Of a stretch of 55,513 nt of DNA, positions 32,682 to 41,168 are shown piece after piece (position 1 is the stretch's first letter; every line of letters starts with the position of its first letter). The notes beneath the pieces were generated by a model that saw only the letters and a list, made by a program, of their open reading frames with translations, was not told where the DNA came from and ran no database searches. Where the stretch lies: positions 1 to 55,513 of the forward strand of contig JAFQCI010000057.1 in the NCBI GenBank assembly GCA_017416505.1, written 5' to 3'. This stretch comes from Lachnospiraceae bacterium. Lineage in GTDB: Bacteria; Bacillota_A; Clostridia; Lachnospirales; Lachnospiraceae. The position numbers were made by a program, and so were the translations under genes.

Positions 32682-34667
32682 TTAAACTGTTCCGCCACCA
32701 AACATATTCGTTAAATAGCTGGATTGCGTGTTCAGCTTACTTAAGGCAGTTTCCATTGCTGCGAATTTCTCATAGTAAGAATCTTCTAATTCTACCAGCT
32801 TATCCTCTAGTTCATCAATCTTTTCTTTATAAGACTTAATCTGTGTATCCATGTACTTATCATTATAGAAGGTAAGTGCACTGCTTAATGTACTGGATCT
32901 CATCTTTGTGTTAAAATCACTATACAAAGTATTTCCAAGACCTTCCTGCTCACCGGTAGTTTCATTTTCAACTCCTGCCAGCAACTGCATGACTGCGTCC
33001 GGATCATTCTCCAGCCATTCCTGTAACTTATTGGTTTCAGCAGAATAAGAGGTATCATCCTTATCCCCCTTAATATGTAACAAACCATGTTCTGTATAAT
33101 TACCTGTTACAATTCCGATAGAGGAAAGGCTCAATTTTGTCTTTGTTCCATCCTTTAAGGTAACTTCCACAGACTTCATCATGGTAGTACGCATAGCGGA
33201 CATCAGAGAATTCAGAGTATCGTCTCTACGAAGCAGGGAATCTTTAATCTTCTTTTCCCAGTTCTCCACTTCTTTTTCCGTCATAGCCTCTTTCTCGTCG
33301 TCTGTCAACGGATCGTATCCACGAGAAGATTCTGCCGCATACTTCTCATACATGTCTGTCATTAACTTATTATATTCTGTTACAAATTCCTTTACGGAAT
33401 CATATACTGCCTGGGTGTCATTATTTACAGTAATATTTACCTTTTGTGTGGTTTTATCTTTTACTGTAATGCTTAATCCATTTACTGTCATTTCGTTGGA
33501 ATTTGATTTAATATACGCTCCATTATAAAGAATCACTGCACTGCTGCCTTCTACATAAGAAGCCTTATCTTCCTCCGATGTTCCTGCCGGATAAGTGGCA
33601 TCTTTATTTAATTTTAACTTATCTAACACACCAGAACCATCATCGCTTAATGTGAAGATATTTTCTTCCCCGGCTGACTTAGAGCTTAGGAAAAATCTTC
33701 CCTGATTCGCATCGAAAGTTGCATTCATGCCAAGTGCGCTAAACTTCTCTGCCAAATTGCTCATCGTAGTGTCAGAATCAATGGTAATCTCTTTCGCCTC
33801 ACCATTAATATTTACAGTAATCTTGGAACCAGATGCGATTCCCAATGCTTCTGTTACACGACTGGAACCTGTAATCTTGCTTGCTGTTCTGGTAGCTTCC
33901 ACTGTAAGAGCCTTTCCTACCTCCATAGCATGATTACCGGAATCGGAAGATTCTGCTGTTAAGGTCACCCCATCATCCGCAGATACTCCAAAAAACTCTA
34001 ATGCATCACCGGTAACGTTAATGTTCTTACCATTTTCATAGGTTTCTTTTCCATCTCCATCTGTAACCTTCGTTGCAGTCTTATTGGCAATAGATAATTT
34101 ACCATCCTCAAGTGTGACTTCCACATCACTTCCAAACGCAGCCTGAACATCTGCGATAGTGGAATCTTCAGTAAAGGTATAAGTCTTCGTTTCGGCTGTA
34201 TCCCCTTCACCAATTTTAACAGTTAATGACTTTCCAACCAGGTCAGAAGCATTATTCATCTCAGAAAGCTTAACATCTGAAGATGTCACTGCTTTGCTAT
34301 ATTTTTCTTCATATCCGTTAGTTGCTATCCTACCACTGGTTAAATAAGTAGAACTGGCAACACTCTGTACTTCAATGGAATGAGAACCCACAACAGCATT
34401 GGCATTTGCCTTTACCTCTACCTTGGAATCATCGGTGCTGGTGGCTTTCTTCGTCTTATAGGTAGACTGTGATTTTATCTTACTTAAGGAACCTGTATAA
34501 AAGCTATACACTTTCTTATTCATGTCTCCCCATGCTTCTTTTTGCCATTCAAGCTTGGTCTTTTTTCCTTTTATGTCATCTATCTTCGACTGTTTCGCTG
34601 ATACTAGCTGTTGAATTAATGTATCTGTATCCATTCCGGATACCATACCTGTCAAACGAACTGGCAT
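32682..34667 (-). CDS. fliD: Flagellar filament cap protein FliD
   Basis: 661 residues. N-terminal FliD domain: VRLTGMVSGMDTDTLIQQLV and EWQKEAWGDMNKKVYSFYTG. Middle: Thr/Asp-rich variable domains (repeated TKTYTFTEDSTIADVQAAFG-like D1-D3 folds). C-terminal: YIKSNSNEMTVNGLSITVKD, VKEFVTEYNKLMTDMYEKYA and ends LSKLNTQSSYLTNMFGGGTV. It caps the filament and folds incoming flagellin. AGGAGGG lies eight bases before the ATG. It follows flaG by 11 bases. Confidence 0.95.
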   Translation of the reverse strand: MPVRLTGMVSGMDTDTLIQQLVSAKQSKIDDIKGKKTKLEWQKEAWGDMNKKVYSFYTGSLSKIKSQSTYKTKKATSTDDSKVEVKANANAVVGSHSIEVQSVASSTYLTSGRIATNGYEEKYSKAVTSSDVKLSEMNNASDLVGKSLTVKIGEGDTAETKTYTFTEDSTIADVQAAFGSDVEVTLEDGKLSIANKTATKVTDGDGKETYENGKNINVTGDALEFFGVSADDGVTLTAESSDSGNHAMEVGKALTVEATRTASKITGSSRVTEALGIASGSKITVNINGEAKEITIDSDTTMSNLAEKFSALGMNATFDANQGRFFLSSKSAGEENIFTLSDDGSGVLDKLKLNKDATYPAGTSEEDKASYVEGSSAVILYNGAYIKSNSNEMTVNGLSITVKDKTTQKVNITVNNDTQAVYDSVKEFVTEYNKLMTDMYEKYAAESSRGYDPLTDDEKEAMTEKEVENWEKKIKDSLLRRDDTLNSLMSAMRTTMMKSVEVTLKDGTKTKLSLSSIGIVTGNYTEHGLLHIKGDKDDTSYSAETNKLQEWLENDPDAVMQLLAGVENETTGEQEGLGNTLYSDFNTKMRSSTLSSALTFYNDKYMDTQIKSYKEKIDELEDKLVELEDSYYEKFAAMETALSKLNTQSSYLTNMFGGGTV

Positions 34668-34678
34668 ATGATTCCCTC

Positions 34679-35092
34679 CTATCTCTTTTCATCTACTAAA
34701 ATTCCTGCTAAATCCATAACCTTCGCAATCATGTCCAAAGTTTTCTCCGGTGGAATCTCACGAATGACTTCTTTCGTAGATTCATCAATCACCTTAATCG
34801 CAATTCTGTGTGTGTCTTCATGATAGGAAAATTCGCACTGTGTACGTGTCGGTTTAATCTTCTGATTTACTTCTGCAATAGCACTCTTAATCTTTTCCGG
34901 AGCTACATCCTGAATTCTTAATTCATCTGTCGCTACTGTTTCACCATTCGCCATGGTTACAACCGGCTTTTCTTCACTTACTTCTGTCTTCGTGGAAACT
35001 CCCTGATTTGCTTGTTGTTTTGGCTTATAGGCTTCATATTCTGCTGAAGTCATGCCTGCTGAGTATCCACCTGAAATAGCATCAATACCCAT
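34679..35092 (-). CDS. flaG: FlaG family protein
   Basis: 137 residues: a disordered N-terminal half (KPKQQANQGVSTKTEVSEEK) and the FlaG domain at the C-terminus (CEFSYHEDTHRIAIKVIDES, VIREIPPEKTLDMIAKVMDL). FlaG proteins sit before fliD in many Firmicutes and Campylobacter and influence filament length; their mechanism is poorly known. ATG at 35092 has GGAGG eight bases upstream; an in-frame GTG at 35101 overlaps that site and is not used here. A sigma-28-like promoter lies about 90 bases upstream. Confidence 0.9.
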   Translation of the reverse strand: MGIDAISGGYSAGMTSAEYEAYKPKQQANQGVSTKTEVSEEKPVVTMANGETVATDELRIQDVAPEKIKSAIAEVNQKIKPTRTQCEFSYHEDTHRIAIKVIDESTKEVIREIPPEKTLDMIAKVMDLAGILVDEKR

Positions 35093-35180
35093 AACTTTCA
35101 CCTCCGTGTGATTTTCTTAGTCCTTTAATTTTTAACAAGTATCCATCTATCTTTTTAAATATTATATGGATTCATAAATG

Positions 35181-35208
35181 ATATCGACTTTTTATCAAAA
35201 AAAGTTTA
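35181..35208 (-). promoter_or_regulatory. Sigma-28-type promoter of flaG-fliD
   Basis: Minus strand: TATAAAC with TAAA at 35208-35205, 16 bases, then GTCGATAT (35188-35181). One base off the CGATA core spacing of the hag promoters but well placed. Confidence 0.6.
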
Positions 35209-35311
35209 TAGTTTTTGATAATTTTCAATAGATTCTTTTCTCTAAAAATCATTGTCCATATTAATTTTTATTCAAAGCTTTTCTATAATTTCTTCATGGA
35301 AAAGCTAAGAT

Positions 35312-35533
35312 TTAGCGAAATAATTTTGCAAGAGATTCTTTCGCATTACTCTGCTTAAGTGCTTCTTTATTTTCTTCTTCGATTTGTTTGAAAATCTCTT
35401 CCCGATAAATAGTGACATTTTTCGGTGCATCGATGCCGATCTTAATCTGGTCGCCTTTGATTTCTAAAATCGAAATTTTAATATCTTTTCCTATTACGAT
35501 GGATTCTCCTAGTTTTCTGGATAATGCCAGCAT
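35312..35533 (-). CDS. csrA: Carbon storage regulator CsrA
   Basis: 73 residues: MLALSRKLGESIVIGKDIKI, the RNA-binding strand, then IKIGIDAPKNVTIYREEIFK with the R-E-E-I ending and a longer C-terminal tail typical of Gram-positive CsrA that binds FliW. It represses flagellin translation by binding GGA sites in the hag leader (see 31311-31343). ATG at 35533 lies one base after the fliW stop (TAAGATG), so the two are coupled; GGGTG is six to seven bases upstream. A GTG at 35542 would add three residues. Confidence 0.96.
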   Translation of the reverse strand: MLALSRKLGESIVIGKDIKISILEIKGDQIKIGIDAPKNVTIYREEIFKQIEEENKEALKQSNAKESLAKLFR

Positions 35534-35534
35534 C

Positions 35535-35996
35535 TTATTCACCCGCCTTTTCTTTCGCAGCCTTTAAAATCTCATAGATCGGATAACGTACAGAATAATC
35601 CTGATTTTCCACTATGATTTGTGCACCTTTTCTTGTATTCATGTTAATCACGATCGGTGCCTTTAAGTTAGCTGTCATCTTTTCCAAATCTTCCGGTACA
35701 GTTAAGGTAACCAACACAAAGTAATCTTCGCCCTTGGCTTCCCCTAAACTTTTTAACCATTCATCCTCTACCACCGGGTCATAATCACCCTTGATTAATA
35801 ACGGATCAATGATTGGAAGTGCAAATTCCGGTTCCTCTAAAGACTGGAGCCAGGAAATCGTGGCATTCTCATCTTCTATGTCGTTAATCACTGCAAATTT
35901 CTTATATTCTTCCAATCCAATTAATCCACCATCAAAAGTCAACACTTTTTCCTCATCAATGTCAACCATCCCGAAATATTTCGTATTTGCTTTCAC
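35535..35996 (-). CDS. fliW: Flagellar assembly factor FliW
   Basis: 153 residues: TFDGGLIGLEEYKKFAVIND, SLEEPEFALPIIDPLLIKGD, and KAPIVINMNTRKGAQIIVEN then YSVRYPIYEIL, all typical of FliW. FliW binds CsrA without competing for RNA and releases hag mRNA; free flagellin in turn binds FliW. GTG start with AGGGGG eight bases upstream. First gene of the fliW-csrA pair. Confidence 0.95.
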   Translation of the reverse strand: MKANTKYFGMVDIDEEKVLTFDGGLIGLEEYKKFAVINDIEDENATISWLQSLEEPEFALPIIDPLLIKGDYDPVVEDEWLKSLGEAKGEDYFVLVTLTVPEDLEKMTANLKAPIVINMNTRKGAQIIVENQDYSVRYPIYEILKAAKEKAGE

Positions 35997-36075
35997 GTGT
36001 AATTCCCCCTTTTCCTATTCTAACACATTTTCACATTCCTGATATCGTGTACAAAAAGTAACTTTCCTTATCATG

Positions 36076-36114
36076 GCTGCGATTCGATATGCACTTTGTA
36101 CTCACACAATTCTA
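36076..36114. repeat. Short REP-like repeat, copy 1
   Basis: GCACTTTGTACTC then ACACAATTCTAG, related to 52111-52147 and 52530-52563. Part of a gene-free gap between fliW and the LicD-TagF gene. Confidence 0.5.
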
Positions 36115-36270
36115 GTATCATATTTATTCACATATATATTTATATTGTATCAAAAATTCCTGCACTACGCAAGGCAAAGTGGAACTCCTACCAAAAAATC
36201 AAATCGATAAAAGTTACTATTCACATAGAGTAACCAGCAAAGGTTAATGTTCGTCTATAAACACTAACAC

Positions 36271-38586
36271 TTATACTTCCTTCGTAATCAACAATTCCAT
36301 ATCTTGTATCATCACTGGTTTTTTCTCTCGTATACACTGTTGTGCCACACTATCCGAATCTCCATAATATGCATCACACAATGCAATGACATTTTTTAGA
36401 TTTTCATTATCATCATAAATAAACCAATCTTCACCCATATATTGATTTATCAATTCCTGATATTGTTTCCACAGGTTTGCCTGGATGGATTTACAGGTTT
36501 TTAAAATCAATGGATGTGGGTTTAAAATTACCGTTATTTCTTCTTTTTGTTCTTTAAAAGTAGATAGAACCGATTCCATTTTATCTAGCATGCGTTCTTC
36601 ATATTCTAAAAATGTTCCCAGATTAATGTGATAAAGTACCACTTTTTTATAACTGCCGTCTGCTTTTTGCACTTTCTTTCGCCACGACTGCGGAAGATTA
36701 AGTTGCTCTTTTTGGGTACTTTCCGCTTTATCAAAAATTGCAGAACCTAACCCAACCATCTTTTCTTCCCAAATTGCTCTCGTATCTTCTCCCGCAAACT
36801 CCGTCATTACGTCAATATAGATTTGTCGCATTTTCTCCGACTGCACAATCACCTTATCCGCATGAACAACACCTGGAAGCTTTAAGTAATAATCCATACT
36901 TTTTATACTTTTGGTATCCAAAGGACCAATTTCATCCAATACATAAGGTGGAACATACACCAATTTCTCTGTGTATTGTTTTATGTTTTCGGAATAATAA
37001 TCCAAATGTACACTAAAAAATTGATTGCTTCCATCATAAGGATTATTGGTAAACACAATATCCGGATGTCTTTTTTCAAAGGAATATGCAGTATAACTAA
37101 TTGTATTTACATACTCTGGAAAATCATTCCCTTCGTAATGAATTTCACTTATGGAACCATCTGTATTTCGGTCAAAATATGGAATCGGAATCACATATAC
37201 ATCACTATCTCCTGCTTCTACAGCCGCTTTCCATATACTTTCAAGACTTCTCCAATGACTTGCTTTGTATGGCATAAATACGATTTCTTTTCGATTGATA
37301 ATTTCATTTATTGCACGATTCTCAATGCCTAATAAAACCTGTTTTAATTCTTCCTGCATAGCATCAGCAGAAATATTCTGACCTTGAAAGATACCTTCAT
37401 GCAATTGATACACAAATTCACAATATTCTTCAAGTAATTCCACCGTACCAGAACCTTTTCCCAACTGTTCTATTAGGGTACCAAGCTGTATCGCTCCTTC
37501 CTGGCAACTTTCAAGTAGCTGTAATGCGAAACCGTAATTCTGATTTCGAATCGCTTTTACTACTTCATTATGCGCTTCATCCAATAATCCGATAAATGCT
37601 TTCACCTGTTCCTTAGGTTTATTTGCTCTAAATCGTCCTTCGTTTTCCAAATCATCTTTTGAAAATTCATATCGAAACGGAAACTTTACTTCCAACTTAC
37701 TTATCATTTCATTTTCTTGTGCTTTATAAAGCGGATATTCATGTAATCCTCCTCCTTTAAAGCACTTCATATAATCTCCAAATGCCAGTTTCAATACACC
37801 TTCGTATGACAACGGAGCATTGATTTCCATTTCTTCAAATGGTAACGAAATGGTTTGTTTAAAATACTCTAAAGGATACTTATGACGTCTCGACTTAATC
37901 CAGTATGGCATAATCGCTACTTCTTTTGCTTCTTTCTTATGATATAACGAAAAGAGATTCTCTAACAATGTATATAGCTGCAATTTCATCGGACGTTTTC
38001 TGTCTAACTTCACGACACATAATTCTTCCACCTGTTTTAACAAGTCTTCCATCTCTTTTGTATTTTTATTTTCTTCATCGATAACATCAATCACATATTC
38101 CACAATCTCTGCCATCTTGATACGTAACTCTTCTTCTTCTTTTTTGGGAGCGATATAATCAAGCGGAAAAATGTCAATTCCTGCTACAAATGGGAATCCA
38201 TGATATTTTTTCATATGTTCCTCATCCATGCGAATGCTGTTTCCATTATTTATTCTTGTTAACAATTCCCAAAATTTTTCTTCAGTATGAAAATTGATGA
38301 CAGCATAATTCGAAGGCAATTCCTTTTTTGCTATTTGATTAAAACGATTATAATCTTCTCTTAGCATAATGATATCCAAATCATCATCCCACGGAATATA
38401 ACCATTATGTCGAACTGCTCCTAACAAAGTTCCACCATCCGCATACCAACGGATATTATGTTTTTTACAAACCTTTGCAACATCTTCCAAAACTTCTAAC
38501 TGTGCAGCCCATACTCGTTTCATCATTCCTGAAACGTAAAACCCTTCTCTTACCTCATCTTTAAAAAACTCCTTGCTAAATTGCAT
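36271..38586 (-). CDS. LicD-type domain fused to a TagB/TagF-like CDP-glycerol glycerophosphotransferase domain
   Basis: 771 residues. LicD domain at about 15-250: WYADGGTLLGAVRHNGYIPW, then DDDLDIIML, and GIDIFPLDYI. A helical link (about 320-430) joins it to a TagB/F-like transferase: IVFMPYKASHWRSLESIWKA (near 440), IVFTNNPYDGSNQ, and ITVILNPHPLILKT with the conserved P-H-P. The last part repeats the N-terminal half of the protein at 9355-11454. Both halves are expected to use CDP-linked donors. Lying between fliW-csrA and the second CgeB-like gene, it probably adds a phospho-linked group to the flagellin glycan. ATG at 38586 has AGGGG eight bases upstream; a longer frame from 38631 lacks support. 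Confidence 0.8.
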   Translation of the reverse strand: MQFSKEFFKDEVREGFYVSGMMKRVWAAQLEVLEDVAKVCKKHNIRWYADGGTLLGAVRHNGYIPWDDDLDIIMLREDYNRFNQIAKKELPSNYAVINFHTEEKFWELLTRINNGNSIRMDEEHMKKYHGFPFVAGIDIFPLDYIAPKKEEEELRIKMAEIVEYVIDVIDEENKNTKEMEDLLKQVEELCVVKLDRKRPMKLQLYTLLENLFSLYHKKEAKEVAIMPYWIKSRRHKYPLEYFKQTISLPFEEMEINAPLSYEGVLKLAFGDYMKCFKGGGLHEYPLYKAQENEMISKLEVKFPFRYEFSKDDLENEGRFRANKPKEQVKAFIGLLDEAHNEVVKAIRNQNYGFALQLLESCQEGAIQLGTLIEQLGKGSGTVELLEEYCEFVYQLHEGIFQGQNISADAMQEELKQVLLGIENRAINEIINRKEIVFMPYKASHWRSLESIWKAAVEAGDSDVYVIPIPYFDRNTDGSISEIHYEGNDFPEYVNTISYTAYSFEKRHPDIVFTNNPYDGSNQFFSVHLDYYSENIKQYTEKLVYVPPYVLDEIGPLDTKSIKSMDYYLKLPGVVHADKVIVQSEKMRQIYIDVMTEFAGEDTRAIWEEKMVGLGSAIFDKAESTQKEQLNLPQSWRKKVQKADGSYKKVVLYHINLGTFLEYEERMLDKMESVLSTFKEQKEEITVILNPHPLILKTCKSIQANLWKQYQELINQYMGEDWFIYDDNENLKNVIALCDAYYGDSDSVAQQCIREKKPVMIQDMELLITKEV

Positions 38587-39046
38587 TCTTCTCACCCCTG
38601 GACTTTTATGCAATCGCATAAACAAATGCACTCCATCCCCAGTTTTCCTTTCCTATAAATGTATATCACACTACTGTTCACATAGAAATTCATGTTTTGT
38701 AAAGTAACCTATCCATTTTAATTATACAACATCTCTTTCACATTGCCAATCCTTTTTCCCGGGTCAAACTACATCATATCAATATCTATGTTATATCCCA
38801 CACATAAACCATAACAAATTTATTCTTACTATCTAAAATAATGCTACCGCAATCCCTCTGTTTTAAAACAATAAATAATCCAACAATAACAATTAAAAAT
38901 CAACTTACTTAATATGCATTGACATTTTTTACAACTTCTGATAGATTTATAGTACTAGGTGTTAAAAATTTTTTAATCCAAACTCATGGATATGTTTAAC
39001 TGATATTTTCTTTATTAAAATCATGACGCAAACGAAAGGAACACCC
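38587..39046. other. Divergent intergenic stretch
   Basis: 460 bases between divergent LicD-TagF and CgeB-like genes. Apart from the TTGACA promoter at 38919-38947, I see only AT-rich sequence with no hairpin or small gene. Confidence 0.55.
38919..38947 (+). promoter_or_regulatory. Sigma-A-type promoter before the second CgeB-like gene
   Basis: TTGACA (38919-38924), 17 bases, TAGATT (38942-38947). A perfect -35 box with a weak -10 box about 100 bases before the gene start. Confidence 0.5.
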
Positions 39047-40291
39047 ATGAATATTTTAGTAATAGACAACAACGCATTCGGGTTCGATGATGTTATTTCC
39101 ATTTTCAAAAAACAAGGTCATAACCTCACTATCTATAAAAATCCCGATATTTCCATGCATCAAAATGATGAAATATTTAAAGAACTAGAAATGTTAATTA
39201 AAAAGAAAAATATTTCTCTTGTGTTTTCTTTTAATTATTACCCGATTGTTTCCTATGTCCTGAAAGATACCAATGTAAAGTATGTGTCTTATGTTTATGA
39301 CAGCCCTAACATTGCAGTTTTCACCTGCAGTATTATTTTCCCATGTAATTATATTTTCTTATTTGATTATGCAGTGTATGAAAAATTACATAATGGCGGA
39401 ATTTCTACGGTTTTTTACCTTCCACTATCTGTAAATGTAGCAAGGATAAATTCTCTTATCGAAACATCCGCTAATTCCCAGGAAAATATCAATTTGAAAC
39501 CTGCTAGTCCCCTTAGCGAAATTCCAGCTCACCTACAGAAAAATGTTTCTTTTGAGCATGAAGTTTCCTTTGTTGGTAGCTTATATAACGAAAAGCATAC
39601 CCTTTATGACCGTTTATGTTCCAAATTCAAGCCGGAACATGAATATGTCCATGGCTATCTGGATGGCATCGTTCAAGCCCAATCTCATATATATGATTAT
39701 TTCTTTTTAGAGGAAATGTTAGATGAGAAAACTTTGGCGATTCTGGATGAGACCTACCCATACACACCAAACAGCGACTCCATCGCCACTCCTGCCTATG
39801 TATATGCCCATTACTTTATGGCACGAAAAGTGACAGAAATCGAACGGAAGCGATTGCTCGGAAAAGTATCGGAACAGTTTAACCTTTCTCTCTTTACTCA
39901 TAAAGAGGCCCCTGAATTGCCGAAAGCCCATAATTTCGGTGCCATTGACTACTACGATAAAATGCCTCTGGTATTTCATAAGAGTAAGATTAATTTAAAT
40001 ATCTCCTTAAAAAGTATCCTTACGGGGATTCCATTAAGGTGTATTGATATCATGGCAAGTGGCGGTTTCCTGCTTACCAATTATCAGGCAGATTTATTCC
40101 GACATTTTGAACCTGGGAAACATTTTGATTATTATTGTGATGATAATGAATTGTTATATAAGATTGAATACTACTTAAACCATGAAGATGAACGTATGTG
40201 CATCTGCGAAAATGCAAAGAAGGAAATCGAAAGAAACTTTAATTTAGAAGATTATTTGGATATGATGTTGGATGTGGTGGAAAGAAAATAA
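39047..40291 (+). CDS. CgeB-like glycosyltransferase (DUF3880 type), second copy
   Basis: 414 residues with the same order as 29270-30433: MNILVIDNNAFGFDDVISIF, LVFSFNYYPIVSYVLKD, YVSYVYDSPNIAVF, EVSFVGSLYNEKHTLYDRL, and VFHKSKINLNISLKSILTGI then PLRCIDIMASGGFLLTNYQA in the nucleotide-sugar-binding half. Probably a flagellin glycosyltransferase, as relatives near flagellin genes in Clostridia are. The sequence has diverged well from the first copy, so the two may add different sugars or act on different sites. ATG at 39047 follows AAAGGA by six bases. Confidence 0.8.
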   Translation: MNILVIDNNAFGFDDVISIFKKQGHNLTIYKNPDISMHQNDEIFKELEMLIKKKNISLVFSFNYYPIVSYVLKDTNVKYVSYVYDSPNIAVFTCSIIFPCNYIFLFDYAVYEKLHNGGISTVFYLPLSVNVARINSLIETSANSQENINLKPASPLSEIPAHLQKNVSFEHEVSFVGSLYNEKHTLYDRLCSKFKPEHEYVHGYLDGIVQAQSHIYDYFFLEEMLDEKTLAILDETYPYTPNSDSIATPAYVYAHYFMARKVTEIERKRLLGKVSEQFNLSLFTHKEAPELPKAHNFGAIDYYDKMPLVFHKSKINLNISLKSILTGIPLRCIDIMASGGFLLTNYQADLFRHFEPGKHFDYYCDDNELLYKIEYYLNHEDERMCICENAKKEIERNFNLEDYLDMMLDVVERK

Positions 40292-40346
40292 GTACCATTT
40301 ATGAAAAAGCAAATATTCGTTCACAAAAAATTCACATTTTGTTCGA

Positions 40347-40375
40347 TTGTATGTTTGTTGATTTTTATATATAAT
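40347..40375 (+). promoter_or_regulatory. Candidate promoter of the type III toxin-antitoxin locus
   Basis: TTGTAT (40347-40352), 17 bases, TATAAT (40370-40375). It would start transcription about 55 bases before the antitoxin repeats. Confidence 0.45.
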
Positions 40376-40437
40376 AAATATAGGGAATTCTATTTTCCTA
40401 TAATATGCATTCTGTTCGGCATAGCCTTTAAGGCAAA

Positions 40438-40535
40438 AGACAGATTGATGGAAATACACTTTTCGTTAGTGTTTTAAACAACGAATCGAGGAAATACGCC
40501 TGTTGTTCAGCGTTTCTAAGTAGACAACTAGAGGA
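40438..40535 (+). ncRNA. Repeat RNA antitoxin of a type III toxin-antitoxin system (candidate)
   Basis: Two related units with periods of 40 and 43 nt and a partial third: each has GGAAAT or GGAAG preceded by GA, then a small hairpin (ACACT-tttcgtt-AGTGT, and ACGC-ctgttgttca-GCGT), then a linker with TAA and ACAA. The shared segments are at 40450, 40490 and 40533. They are followed at once by a GAAA-tetraloop terminator and then the toxin gene, the standard order of type III systems. The 40-43-nt unit fits known antitoxin RNAs (about 35-45 nt). No coding frame is open across them. Confidence 0.65.
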
Positions 40536-40559
40536 AGCCGTGGAAACACGGCTTTTCTT
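40536..40559 (+). terminator. Terminator between antitoxin RNA and toxin gene
   Basis: AGCCGTG-GAAA-CACGGCT (7-bp stem, GAAA tetraloop), then TTTTCTT. In type III systems such a terminator limits toxin mRNA relative to antitoxin RNA. Confidence 0.85.
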
Positions 40560-40575
40560 CATACAAAGGAGAATT

Positions 40576-41073
40576 ATGATTGAAAATGGTTTGTATGTGA
40601 TTAAACGAGAATTGTTAGAAATAATTAATAATCTTGGTGGGGATTGCGATATTCGTAATGGAGATAAACGACCAGTATTCTGTTGTCTTAAAGACAGTAA
40701 AATTGATGGTTTATATTGGGCGATTCCAACCAGTGATTTATCCCATCGAGATAATGGTCAAAAAGAATATTATGAATTTTGCTTAGAGTGTCCGGATAAC
40801 GACCTTAGAAGTTGTTATTATCATATTGCCAAAACAACAAAGAATGCATTGTATAAAATAAGTTCATGCTATCCTATCATAGAAAAATACATAGACCACC
40901 CTTTCATAAGCAATAATGTTCATGTTATTATGAAGAAACAAGATGATATAAATGAAATTAAAAGGAAGTTCAAAAGAATATTATCAATGGAATTCAGAAA
41001 AGAAAATTACTTTCCTCAACATATAACAGATATAAGAAATTATTTAATCAACGAACTGAAAAATGAGGACTAA
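40576..41073 (+). CDS. Type III toxin-antitoxin endoribonuclease toxin (ToxN/CptN-like)
   Basis: 165 residues. GLYVIKRELLEIINNLGGDC, RPVFCCLKDSKIDGLYWAIP then TSDLSHR, and a helical C-terminal part (ALYKISSCYPIIEKYIDHPF, DDINEIKRKFKRILS) follow the fold order of ToxN-like toxins, in which the G-L-Y-W-x-I-P strand is typical of the Firmicutes (CptN-like) branch. Such toxins cut RNA and are inhibited by their own repeat RNA, often giving phage abortive infection. AAAGGAG is four bases before the ATG. The repeats and terminator directly upstream make the call much firmer than the protein alone. Confidence 0.68.
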   Translation: MIENGLYVIKRELLEIINNLGGDCDIRNGDKRPVFCCLKDSKIDGLYWAIPTSDLSHRDNGQKEYYEFCLECPDNDLRSCYYHIAKTTKNALYKISSCYPIIEKYIDHPFISNNVHVIMKKQDDINEIKRKFKRILSMEFRKENYFPQHITDIRNYLINELKNED

Positions 41074-41079
41074 CAAACA

Positions 41080-41154
41080 AAAACACCCATATGTGATCTG
41101 CTTTTAGATGTTTCAATCTAATTCTAAAAGTGGCACAAAATATGGGTGTTTTTT
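41080..41154. terminator. Long bidirectional terminator between toxin and response regulator genes
   Basis: AACACCCATA (41082-41091) pairs with TATGGGTGTT (41141-41150), and CTTTTAGA (41101-41108) with TCTAAAAG (41123-41130). A-run on one side and T-run on the other. Confidence 0.8.
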
Positions 41155-41168
41155 ATTACTTTTAACTC

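Noticed and set aside
32900..34213. Several frames of 60-115 codons inside fliD on both strands
   Set aside because: All overlap a clear gene in other frames, lack ribosome sites and show no domain.
40438..40535. CRISPR-like repeats
   Set aside because: Only two to three degenerate units without unique spacers; the terminator and toxin order fits a type III antitoxin instead. No CRISPR array seen anywhere.
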